This document shows, one piece after another, positions 41,202 to 47,749 of a stretch of DNA of 47,749 nucleotides (position 1 is the first letter of the stretch; each line of letters starts with the position of its first letter). The notes beneath the pieces were generated by a model. The model saw only the letters and a list, made by a program, of their open reading frames with translations, was not told where the DNA came from and did no database searches. Position numbers and translations under genes: made by a program. Where the stretch lies: assembly GCA_902545635.1 (NCBI GenBank), contig CACCGT010000010.1, positions 1-47,749 on the forward strand, written 5' to 3'. This DNA is from an uncultured Pelagibacteraceae bacterium (GTDB lineage: Bacteria; Pseudomonadota; Alphaproteobacteria; Pelagibacterales; Pelagibacteraceae).

Positions 41202-42266
41202 GTGAAAATAAAATTTTTAATAATAATCTTAACTCTAATATTCACTTCAAAATCTTACTGTGAGAAAATAGTTTTAGAAAAACTAGTAGAATTAGGCTCT
41301 CCGTGGGGATCTTCTTTTATTAATAATAATGAAATTATAGTAACAGAGAAAAGTGGAAAAATAAAAATAGTAGATATTTTAACTAATCAAATACAAGAAG
41401 TGGATCATCAACTTGACTTTGTGGTTCATGGCCAAGGAGGATTATTAGATATAATTCATAAAGATAATATTGTTTGGATTTCTTACACTGAAGACAGAGG
41501 TAATTATAAAACTAGTACATCGATAGCTAGAGCAGAATTAAATAAAAAAAAATTAGTGTTTAAAAATATTTTCCAGGCTAATCCACCAATTGACTCAGGA
41601 TATCATTTTGGCTCAAGGTTAGCTATTAAGGACAATTATATTTACGCTTCTGCTGGTGAAAGAGGGCAAGGTATGATTGCACAGGATGCATCAAAGCACC
41701 CTGGAAGTATAATTAGAGTCCATTTAGATGGGAGCATTCCAAATGATAATCCCAAATTTGAAGGTAAATCAGATTGGTTACCAGAAATTTATCAAATTGG
41801 AATAAGAAATCCACAAGGTATGGTGCTATCTGCATTTGATGGAAAAGTTTACATAAGCAATCATGGTGCCAAAGGTGGTGACTGGTTTGGTGAGGTTAAA
41901 AAAGGAGAAAACTATGGGTGGAAAATACTTGGATGGGGTGGAAAAAATTATTCTGGAATTCCAATTGGTCCAAAATGGAAACCTGGTTTCACAAAAGCCA
42001 TCCAGTATTGGGTGCCATCAATTGCTATAAGTGCAATAACTATATATAAAGGCAAAGAGTTTGAAGAGTGGAATGGTCATGCCTTAATAACTTCACTAAA
42101 AGACAAGTCTTTAAGAAAATTGATATTTAATGATTTATCTAATGTTAGGGAAGAAATTATTTTTAAAAATAAAATTGGAAGAATAAGAGATATCCAAGTC
42201 CATCCTTCAAATGGAAAAATTTACTTTTTAAGCCAAGATGCATTGTGGTTAATGCAAAAAAAATAG
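41202..42266 (+). CDS. PQQ-dependent sugar dehydrogenase-like protein (YliI/Asd type)
   Basis: A 354-residue exported protein, starting at the GTG at 41202 directly behind the SDR stop; this gives a Sec signal (KIKFLIIILTLIFTSKSYC). A TTG at 41166 inside the SDR gene is rejected. The six-bladed propeller of soluble aldose sugar dehydrogenases is recognisable: GSPWGSSFINNNEIIVTEKSGKI, DSGYHFGSRLAIKDNYIYASAGERG with a candidate catalytic His near residue 130, IRNPQGMVLSAFDGKVYISNHGAKGGD, and GENYGWKILGWG. It would oxidise an aldose in the periplasm with PQQ and Ca. No pqq synthesis genes are in the window. The cofactor and substrate are by family. Confidence 0.88.
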   Translation: MKIKFLIIILTLIFTSKSYCEKIVLEKLVELGSPWGSSFINNNEIIVTEKSGKIKIVDILTNQIQEVDHQLDFVVHGQGGLLDIIHKDNIVWISYTEDRGNYKTSTSIARAELNKKKLVFKNIFQANPPIDSGYHFGSRLAIKDNYIYASAGERGQGMIAQDASKHPGSIIRVHLDGSIPNDNPKFEGKSDWLPEIYQIGIRNPQGMVLSAFDGKVYISNHGAKGGDWFGEVKKGENYGWKILGWGGKNYSGIPIGPKWKPGFTKAIQYWVPSIAISAITIYKGKEFEEWNGHALITSLKDKSLRKLIFNDLSNVREEIIFKNKIGRIRDIQVHPSNGKIYFLSQDALWLMQKK

Positions 42267-42281
42267 TATATAGTAGGGCAA

Positions 42282-43385
42282 ATGGATGATGTAGTTATAG
42301 TTGGTGGAGGTATTATAGGTGCTGCTACGGCTTACTTTATGTCCTTAGAAGGTCGAAAAGTAAAGGTAATTGAAAGAGACCCTACTTATAAAACCGCTTC
42401 ATTTCCACTTTCATTAGGTGGTTTTAGAAGACAATTTTATCAAAAAGAAAATATTCTTTTAGGTAAATTTGCTAGAGAATTTATTTTTAAAATTCCTGAA
42501 TTACTCAAAACACAAAAAAATCCAAACCCAACAGCTAGTATGGTCCCAAATGGATACTTATTGATGTTTGGACCAGAACACGCAGAAGAACAATACAGAG
42601 CTTTACAGAATCATAAAGAGTGTGATGCTGGCACAAAAAATATTAAGGGCTCTGAATTAAATAAAATTTTTCCATATATAAATAATGAAGGAATAGAAAC
42701 AGCCACATACACTGATAACAAAAGTGAGGGATGGATAGATCCTTTTATGTTTCATAGCGCATTAAAAAGTAAGGCTATAGAGCTTGGTGCTGAATTTATA
42801 AAAGGTGAAGTTAAAGATTTATCCGAACTGAATGCAAAAACAATTATTTCTGCGGCAGGTTGTTGGACAAAAGAACTGCTATCGGATATTCCAGTGGAAC
42901 CACAAAAACATACAGTTTTTAGAGTCAAATGTCCTAAGCATTTTCCTGATATGCCATTGACTGGAGATTTAACTACTGGTGTTTATTGGAGACCAGAGGG
43001 AAAGGAATTTCTAGCTGGTTCACCGATATCTGTATTCGATGCAAAAGATTTAGAACCTGCATGGAATGATTTTGAGGAACTAGTTTGGCCTGCTCTAGCA
43101 AAAAGAGTTCCAGCTTTTGAAGAACTTAAATTAACAGGGGGATGGGCAGGATTTTATGATTGCAATAAGTTAGATAACAATGCAGTTGTTGGAAAACATC
43201 CAAAGTATGAAAATGTTTATTTAGCCTCTGGATTCACAGGCAGAGGCTTAATGCAAGCTCCAGGTATTGGTAGAGCACTTACTGAGTTAATAACAACCGG
43301 TAGCTATCAATCAATAGATATAAGTGTTTTTGGTGTTGAGAGAGTTTTAAAAAGTAATGCTAGACCTGAACCTTACGTATTATAA
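42282..43385 (+). CDS. FAD-dependent oxidoreductase of the DAO family
   Basis: A 367-residue D-amino-acid-oxidase/glycine-oxidase-like flavoprotein. The FAD motif is VIVGGGIIGAATAYFMS near residue 5, LSLGGFRRQFYQKENI near residue 43 is the substrate-side region, and TIISAAGCWTKELLSD near residue 187 and YLASGFTGRGLMQAPGIGRALTELI near residue 311 complete the fold. Substrates of the family include glycine, sarcosine, D-amino acids and dimethylglycine. SAR11 cells use several methylated amines, so a sarcosine-type substrate is possible, but no folate-binding domain is fused to it. It lies 15 bases after the sugar dehydrogenase gene. Confidence 0.88.
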   Translation: MDDVVIVGGGIIGAATAYFMSLEGRKVKVIERDPTYKTASFPLSLGGFRRQFYQKENILLGKFAREFIFKIPELLKTQKNPNPTASMVPNGYLLMFGPEHAEEQYRALQNHKECDAGTKNIKGSELNKIFPYINNEGIETATYTDNKSEGWIDPFMFHSALKSKAIELGAEFIKGEVKDLSELNAKTIISAAGCWTKELLSDIPVEPQKHTVFRVKCPKHFPDMPLTGDLTTGVYWRPEGKEFLAGSPISVFDAKDLEPAWNDFEELVWPALAKRVPAFEELKLTGGWAGFYDCNKLDNNAVVGKHPKYENVYLASGFTGRGLMQAPGIGRALTELITTGSYQSIDISVFGVERVLKSNARPEPYVL

Positions 43386-43559
43386 TTTTTTAACATAATA
43401 GCCTAGAAAACCATTAAAAGTAGATACAGCAAAAATTAATAATTGTCCTTTAAATGAATAAAATTCAAAAGATGGATAGAAACTTATGCCAATAGAAAAA
43501 AAAAGATAAGTTAAAATAAAAGGTTTGTAAAACTTTTTAAAAAAATAAATAATTTTCAT
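43380..43559 (-). CDS. 59-residue membrane peptide after the DMT transporter
   Basis: A short frame whose ATG (43557-43559) directly follows the TAA of the DMT transporter gene and whose TAA overlaps the end of the convergent flavoprotein gene. It exactly fills what would otherwise be a gap of about 170 bases. The product (MKIIYFFKKFYKPF...) has two hydrophobic segments, about residues 13-28 and 38-55, and a basic end. I recognise no family. The tight fit between neighbours and the membrane-like composition support a real gene, but with AT-rich DNA some doubt remains. Confidence 0.55.
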   Translation of the reverse strand: MKIIYFFKKFYKPFILTYLFFSIGISFYPSFEFYSFKGQLLIFAVSTFNGFLGYYVKKL

Positions 43560-44408
43560 TTACTTTCTTGTTGCAATATAAACACCTATTGTTGCTAAAA
43601 CAAAACCTATTACATCTATATTTGATAGTTTTTCTCCCAGAAATAAATAAGCCATGACAGCAGTTGTAGGAGGAACAAGAAAAAATAATGTTGAAGTCTT
43701 ACTTACTGAACCTGCCTTTATTAAAAACATTAAAATTGTAAAAGCTCCAAAAGACACCAGTACAATCTGATGTGTCATTCCTAATATGAAACCTGTTGAA
43801 AAGATAATATATGGAGTTTCTAAAAATAATATTAAAATCAGATTAAAAACACAGCCACCAAATGCTTGAAAACCGTTATTTACTGATAAAGGAACATTCC
43901 CACTTAATTTTTTCTGCCATAAGGTCCCTGTAGTGATTGCTGCAAGGGCTATAAAACACGTGATAATTCCATCTTTGGGAAACTCATTTCCGAAATCAAT
44001 TCCGAGTACCAATAAAGAACCAACAAATCCAAAAACTATACCAACCCACTGTCTCCATCCAATAACTTCTTTATAGATTGGTCCTGATAATAAATTTGTT
44101 AAAATAGGTTGTAGAGTAACAATTAATGCAACTACACTTGCAGGAACTCCTACATGAAAGGCGTACCAACAACCTCCAAGATACAATCCATGAAACAATA
44201 CACCTGTAGTAATACTTTCTAGGACAAATCTTATTTTTGTAAAAATTATTTCTTTTTTAAATAGTGCAAATAAAAAAAATCCTATAGTTACAATTCCAAA
44301 TCTAAAAGCAAGCGCTGCAAATGGGGATGCGTTCTGAACTATAATATCACCTGATATGAATGCAGATGACCATAATAGTATAAATAGCAATGGAAAGGTT
44401 TTTATCAT
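43560..44408 (-). CDS. DMT-superfamily (EamA) transporter
   Basis: A 282-residue polytopic protein with ten hydrophobic segments in two EamA repeats. Landmarks are LLFILLWSSAFISGDIIVQNASPFAALAFRF at the N-terminus, the GCWYAFHVGVPASVVALIVTLQPILTNLLSG region with the conserved proline near residue 102, and STLFFLVPPTTAVMAYLFLGEKLSNIDVIGFVLATIGVYIA at the end. Substrate is unknown; many relatives export amino acids or their derivatives. It is unrelated in detail to the other DMT transporter at 32844. A small membrane peptide is encoded directly downstream. Confidence 0.9.
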   Translation of the reverse strand: MIKTFPLLFILLWSSAFISGDIIVQNASPFAALAFRFGIVTIGFFLFALFKKEIIFTKIRFVLESITTGVLFHGLYLGGCWYAFHVGVPASVVALIVTLQPILTNLLSGPIYKEVIGWRQWVGIVFGFVGSLLVLGIDFGNEFPKDGIITCFIALAAITTGTLWQKKLSGNVPLSVNNGFQAFGGCVFNLILILFLETPYIIFSTGFILGMTHQIVLVSFGAFTILMFLIKAGSVSKTSTLFFLVPPTTAVMAYLFLGEKLSNIDVIGFVLATIGVYIATRK

Positions 44409-44441
44409 TATAAAGGATTTATATTGTCATAAATTTTTCAA

Positions 44442-45449
44442 CTAAATTTTGACAAGCATTTTACCGGTATTTTTTCCTTTTAATAAATCTATAAATGATT
44501 TTGGGGCACTCTCAATCCCTGTATAAATAGTTTCTTTAAATTTTACTTCACCTTTAGATAACCATTTCAACATATCAGTTTCAAATGGCTCTCTTTCATT
44601 TTCATGATCAAATATTAAAAATCCTTTAATGGTAAGTCTTTTAACAAGTACGTGTGCCATATTTTTTATTCCAGATCCTGGTGTTGTTACATTCATCTGA
44701 GAAATCCTACCACAAACAACTATACGACCAAAATTTTTCATTTGGAAAATCGCGGATTCCAAAAATTCGCCTCCAACATTATCAAAATAAAGGTCAAATC
44801 CATCAGGACAAACTTCTTTAAAATGTAACACAAGGTTTTCTACCTTCTTATAATTGAAAGCATAATCAACTTTTAATTCATTTTTTAACCAATCAACTTT
44901 TTTATCGGAACCTGTGCTAGCAATAACTTTACAACCAAGATTTTTCGCAATTTGACAAACTGTCGAACCAACACTACCTCCAGCCGAAGATACTAAAACT
45001 GTCTGTCCAGCTTTTAATTCTCCATGTTTTAATAGTCCAATGTATGCAGTATGCCCTGTCATACCAAGAGGACCTAAATAAGATTGTATGGGTATGTCAA
45101 TAGCTTTAAGCTTTTTTAGATTATCAGCACTACATACAAAATTGTCTCTCATACCCTTGCTGCTAAATACTAAATCTCCAACATTAAAACTTTTGTCATT
45201 TGAAATTTCTACTTTGCCAATTGCATAACCTTCCATTTCCTCACCAATTTTAAATGGTGGCTTATAATTTTTTCTTTCGGTCATTCTTGCTCTCATATAC
45301 GGATCAACTGATATCCATGAATTTGAGACTAATATATTTTTTTCTTTATTAATTGATATCTCTTTTGATTTTATCTCAAAATCGGATTCTTTTGGTAAGC
45401 CAGTTGGAATATAATTTTTTAAAGCTACATATTTGCTGATTATAGCCAC
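44442..45449 (-). CDS. MDR-family NADP-dependent oxidoreductase (CurA-like)
   Basis: A 335-residue medium-chain reductase of the zinc-independent leukotriene B4 12-hydroxydehydrogenase/CurA group. The N-terminal domain has WISVDPYMRARMTERKNY near residue 46, and the Rossmann domain starts VLVSSAGGSVGSTVCQIAKNLGCKVIASTGSDKK near residue 150. YFDNVGGEFLESAI near residue 221 and VCGRISQMN follow. It reduces alpha,beta-unsaturated ketones or aldehydes with NADPH, which would suit detoxification of lipid-derived products. The start is GTG, one base after the msrA stop. Confidence 0.9.
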   Translation of the reverse strand: MAIISKYVALKNYIPTGLPKESDFEIKSKEISINKEKNILVSNSWISVDPYMRARMTERKNYKPPFKIGEEMEGYAIGKVEISNDKSFNVGDLVFSSKGMRDNFVCSADNLKKLKAIDIPIQSYLGPLGMTGHTAYIGLLKHGELKAGQTVLVSSAGGSVGSTVCQIAKNLGCKVIASTGSDKKVDWLKNELKVDYAFNYKKVENLVLHFKEVCPDGFDLYFDNVGGEFLESAIFQMKNFGRIVVCGRISQMNVTTPGSGIKNMAHVLVKRLTIKGFLIFDHENEREPFETDMLKWLSKGEVKFKETIYTGIESAPKSFIDLLKGKNTGKMLVKI

Positions 45450-45450
45450 T

Positions 45451-46029
45451 TTAAGACCCCCAAATATTATTTAATGTTGCCTCACGCCTACACGCTTTTT
45501 TATATCTTAAATAATTAACAAAATTTATTTGGTAATAATCTTGATGGAAAGCTTCTGCCTTGTAAAATTTTTCAAATTTTCTAACGTAGGTTACGACTTT
45601 TTTTTTAAATTTTTTTTCTATTTCCTTAATACTATTTTCTATTAAATCTTTTTGTTTCTCATTTTGATAAAATGCTACTGATCTATAGCTATATCCTTTG
45701 TCACAAAACTGTCCTGCAGCATCAAATGGATCAATATTTACCCAGAATTCTTCTAAAAGTTTTTCATAGCTAACCACTTCTGGAATATATATTACTTCAA
45801 TAACTTCAAAATGGCCCGTATTTCCATATGTGACTTCTTTATAAGTTGGATTATCTGTAGTGCCGCCTGAATACCCAGAAATAACTTTTGAAACACCTAG
45901 AATATTTTCGAATGACTCTTCCATGCACCAAAAACACCCACCAGCAAAATATGCTTTTTCAAAATTTGGTGAATTTGCAAAGCTAGTCGAAGAAAATAAT
46001 AAGAAAATTATTGATAAAAATTTTTTCAT
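45451..46029 (-). CDS. msrA: Peptide methionine (S)-S-oxide reductase, exported
   Basis: A 192-residue MsrA. A Sec signal (residues about 1-18, ending FA) precedes the enzyme, so it probably acts in the periplasm. The catalytic motif is GGCFWCMEESFE near residue 30, with the first cysteine as nucleophile. GYSGGTTDNPTYKEVTYGNTGHFE near residue 53 and FWVNIDPFDAAGQFCDKGYSYRSVAFY near residue 90 are the usual conserved blocks, and the C-terminal KAEAFHQDYY is present. It reduces methionine sulfoxide in oxidised proteins. A hairpin lies immediately upstream, and formate dehydrogenase precedes it on the same strand. Confidence 0.96.
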   Translation of the reverse strand: MKKFLSIIFLLFSSTSFANSPNFEKAYFAGGCFWCMEESFENILGVSKVISGYSGGTTDNPTYKEVTYGNTGHFEVIEVIYIPEVVSYEKLLEEFWVNIDPFDAAGQFCDKGYSYRSVAFYQNEKQKDLIENSIKEIEKKFKKKVVTYVRKFEKFYKAEAFHQDYYQINFVNYLRYKKACRREATLNNIWGS

Positions 46030-46030
46030 T

Positions 46031-46066
46031 AAAGGTAGCTATCTGAATTATTCATAGCTTACCTTT
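46031..46066 (-). other. Hairpin between the formate dehydrogenase gene and msrA
   Basis: Read on the minus strand, AAAGGTAAGCTAT (46066-46054) pairs with ATAGCTACCTTT (46042-46031) around an 11-base loop, with one bulged A. It ends 1 base before the msrA ATG. There is no T tract, so it is not a standard terminator. It may protect the upstream message, act as a weak attenuator, or limit msrA initiation. Confidence 0.5.
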
Positions 46067-46086
46067 AATGATTTGTATTTAAAACT

Positions 46087-47286
46087 CTATTTTTTTTGAT
46101 ATTTTGCCGCTTCTTCAGAACCGCCAGTAGCACTCCCTTTACTATAAGAATGTGCACCCATACCTGCTAATTGTCCATCTTTAACAATTAAGTATTGGTT
46201 ACGTATTTCACGACCCTCAAAGAAACATTCTAAAATTTCCCTAACACCATCAGCATATCTAGCTTGTGCTGAAAGAGAAGTCCCAGAAGTATGAGGTGTC
46301 ATTCCATGATTTGGCATCGTTCTCCAAACATGATCATTTGGTGCTGGTTGTGGAAACCATACATCTCCAGCGTATCCACTTAGTTGACCGCTTTTTAATG
46401 CTTTAGCAATAGCGTCTCTGTTACAAATTTTACCTCTTGCAGTATTTACGATGTATGCACCTTTTTTCATCTTGCTAATCATTGCATCATCAAATAAATT
46501 TTCTGTTTCAGGGTGTAGTGGACAGTTTATAGTTACCACATCACAAACTTTAACCATTGACTCTACTGTTTCATGAAAAGTTAAATTTAATTCTTTTTCT
46601 ACTGACTCAGGCAATCTATGTCTATCAAAATAATGAAGATGAACATCGAAAGGTTTCATTTTTCTTAAAGCATCGAGTCCAATTCTTCCAGCTGCTACAG
46701 TTCCAATATGCATTCCCTCGACGTCATATGATCTTTGGACAGCATCTGCAATGTTCCAACCACCCTCATTTACTATTCTATGCTGGTTATGATAATCTCT
46801 TACCAATGATACAATCATCATCACAATATGTTCAGCAACTGATCTTGAGTTACAAAATGTAACTTCTACAACGTCAATTTTATTATCCATCGCCGCTTGT
46901 AGATCTACATGGTCTGATCCAATTCCAGCAGTAACAGCCATTTTTAAATTTTTTGCTTTTGCAATTCTCTCTTTAGTTAAATAATAAGGGAAGAAAGGTT
47001 GAGAAATCACTATATCTGCATCTACAATATGTTTATCAGCTTCACATCCTTCACCATCTTTACTATTTGTTACAATTAGCTCGTGACCATTGCTCTCTAA
47101 AAATTTTCTTAATCCTAACTCTCCAGATACACAACCTAACAATTCTCCTGGTGTAAAATCTCTACCTTTTGGACTTGGCAAAGTCATTCCATCAGGATAT
47201 TTTTCTAATTTTGGAAGATCTGATAGGGCATAAGACTTAGGCATACCACCTTTAGGATCATCATATAACACGCAAAGTACTTTCAT
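46087..47286 (-). CDS. fdh: NAD-dependent formate dehydrogenase
   Basis: A 399-residue formate dehydrogenase of the D-2-hydroxyacid dehydrogenase superfamily, metal-free and similar to the Pseudomonas sp. 101 enzyme even in numbering. Asn146 (CNSRSVAEH), Arg284 (NTARGK), Gln313 (WFPQPAP) and His332 (TPHTSG) match the catalytic residues. The NAD loop is GTVAAGRIG (about 195-203), with Asp221 (YFDRHRLP) indicating NAD rather than NADP. It oxidises formate to CO2 and yields NADH, the last step of C1 oxidation. A strong AGGAGA site precedes the ATG. Transcription continues toward msrA. Confidence 0.95.
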   Translation of the reverse strand: MKVLCVLYDDPKGGMPKSYALSDLPKLEKYPDGMTLPSPKGRDFTPGELLGCVSGELGLRKFLESNGHELIVTNSKDGEGCEADKHIVDADIVISQPFFPYYLTKERIAKAKNLKMAVTAGIGSDHVDLQAAMDNKIDVVEVTFCNSRSVAEHIVMMIVSLVRDYHNQHRIVNEGGWNIADAVQRSYDVEGMHIGTVAAGRIGLDALRKMKPFDVHLHYFDRHRLPESVEKELNLTFHETVESMVKVCDVVTINCPLHPETENLFDDAMISKMKKGAYIVNTARGKICNRDAIAKALKSGQLSGYAGDVWFPQPAPNDHVWRTMPNHGMTPHTSGTSLSAQARYADGVREILECFFEGREIRNQYLIVKDGQLAGMGAHSYSKGSATGGSEEAAKYQKK

Positions 47287-47290
47287 TTTA

Positions 47291-47296
47291 TCTCCT
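47291..47296 (-). promoter_or_regulatory. Strong Shine-Dalgarno of formate dehydrogenase
   Basis: AGGAGA on the minus strand lies 4 bases before the ATG at 47286 (spacer TAAA), which settles the start codon and suggests high translation. Confidence 0.7.
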
Positions 47297-47382
47297 AATA
47301 TTTAAGTTTAAAATCTCTCTATAGATATTTTGTAAAGAAAGTTTAGCATAATTGGAACATCAATCAAATGAATAGTAAGAGG

Positions 47383-47749
47383 TTAAGGGTATTTCTTTTG
47401 AGCCACAAACTTATTTAGAAAAATTCCAAAAACTATTATTATCAAACATCCAGTTAAAATTGGGGAGATTAGATATTCAAAAGATACTGCTCCTAAAATG
47501 ACTATAATGGGGTTTCCTCCAGCTGGGGGATGAGTTACATTGAGTAAAATCATTATTCCAACACCCATACCTACTGCTAAAGGTATTAAAATATATATTG
47601 GTAATGAAACGTAGTTGTAAAATATAATTCCAATTGCTGAAGTTACTAGGTGACCAAATAATATATTTTTAGGCTTTGCAAAAGGACTTTCAGGATAACC
47701 ATAAAGTAGAACCATTGAAGATCCAAATGAAGCTATTAAAAAAAGACCA
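47383..47749 (-). CDS. HPP-family membrane protein (partial, 5' end outside window)
   Basis: The frame stays open past the ATG at 47715 to the right edge of the window (LFLIASFGSSMVLLYGYPESP), so the 5' end is missing. The YGYPESPFAKPKNILFGHL motif corresponds to the HPP motif region of this family, and NVTHPPAGGNPIIVILG provides the second proline-glycine-rich signature. At least four hydrophobic segments are visible. HPP proteins are integral membrane proteins; cyanobacterial and plant members are involved in nitrite transport, while bacterial roles are mostly unknown. It ends 96 bases before formate dehydrogenase on the same strand. Confidence 0.85.
   Translation of the reverse strand, partial: GLFLIASFGSSMVLLYGYPESPFAKPKNILFGHLVTSAIGIIFYNYVSLPIYILIPLAVGMGVGIMILLNVTHPPAGGNPIIVILGAVSFEYLISPILTGCLIIIVFGIFLNKFVAQKKYP

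Noticed and set aside
1-47749. tRNA, rRNA, CRISPR, insertion sequence or prophage
   Set aside because: No cloverleaf, rRNA core, regularly spaced repeat array, transposase or phage structural gene was recognised, and the gaps are too short for most of these.

Overview
The window looks like a chromosomal segment of a SAR11-type (Pelagibacterales) marine alphaproteobacterium. This is inferred from the very AT-rich sequence, near-absent spacers, many ATGA/TAATG start-stop overlaps, and a streamlined housekeeping set (recA, alaS, icd, guaB/guaA, a TRAP transporter, NAD-dependent formate dehydrogenase). An alphaproteobacterial-type LexA operator (GTTC-N7-GTTC) supports the class. No rRNA, tRNA, CRISPR array, insertion sequence or phage gene was seen. 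No gene-free stretch exceeds 300 bases; the longest, about 165 bases, lies between umuD and a GFA-family gene.

Region 1 (1-8952) is one tightly overlapping + strand block that looks like an accessory surface-glycan locus. It holds the end of a membrane glycosyltransferase, a hidden 41-residue membrane peptide, a polyprenyl-phosphate-type GT2 glycosyltransferase and a DUF1800/DUF1501 pair. These are followed by five exported proteins: a clan GH-A glycosidase-like protein, three heparin-lyase-I-like paralogues and an alginate-lyase-like protein. It is the strongest candidate here for an undescribed system.

Region 2 (8945-17862) carries umuDC behind a well-formed SOS promoter, two GFA-fold zinc proteins, a D-glycerate-3-kinase-like enzyme, a TolC-type outer-membrane protein, recA (whose leader shares the umuD operator sequence) with an intrinsic terminator, and alaS.

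Region 3 (17854-27032) is mostly core metabolism: icd, psd-pssA (phosphatidylethanolamine synthesis), a GT8-like protein, rlmE, a short IMP dehydrogenase without CBS domains, a TPR protein, guaA, a glyoxalase, panB and a TerC-family membrane protein.

Region 4 (27147-33722) pairs a DctPQM TRAP transporter with the three 5-oxoprolinase subunits (pxpA divergent from pxpBC), a TPR protein and a DMT exporter. A 5-oxoproline (pyroglutamate) uptake and hydrolysis module is the simplest reading.

Region 5 (33722-41200) resembles the photo-oxidative-stress and fatty-acid-modification cluster known from other proteobacteria: COG2907 flavoprotein, DUF1365, CFA-like methyltransferase, DUF3833 lipoprotein, SDRs, a photolyase/cryptochrome-family protein, a DCC thiol-disulfide protein and a hidden 42-residue DUF2256 zinc-ribbon gene.

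Region 6 (41202-47749) contains a PQQ-type sugar dehydrogenase, a DAO-family oxidase, a second DMT transporter with a hidden 59-residue membrane peptide, an MDR reductase, periplasmic msrA, formate dehydrogenase, and the 3' part of an HPP-family membrane protein cut by the window edge.
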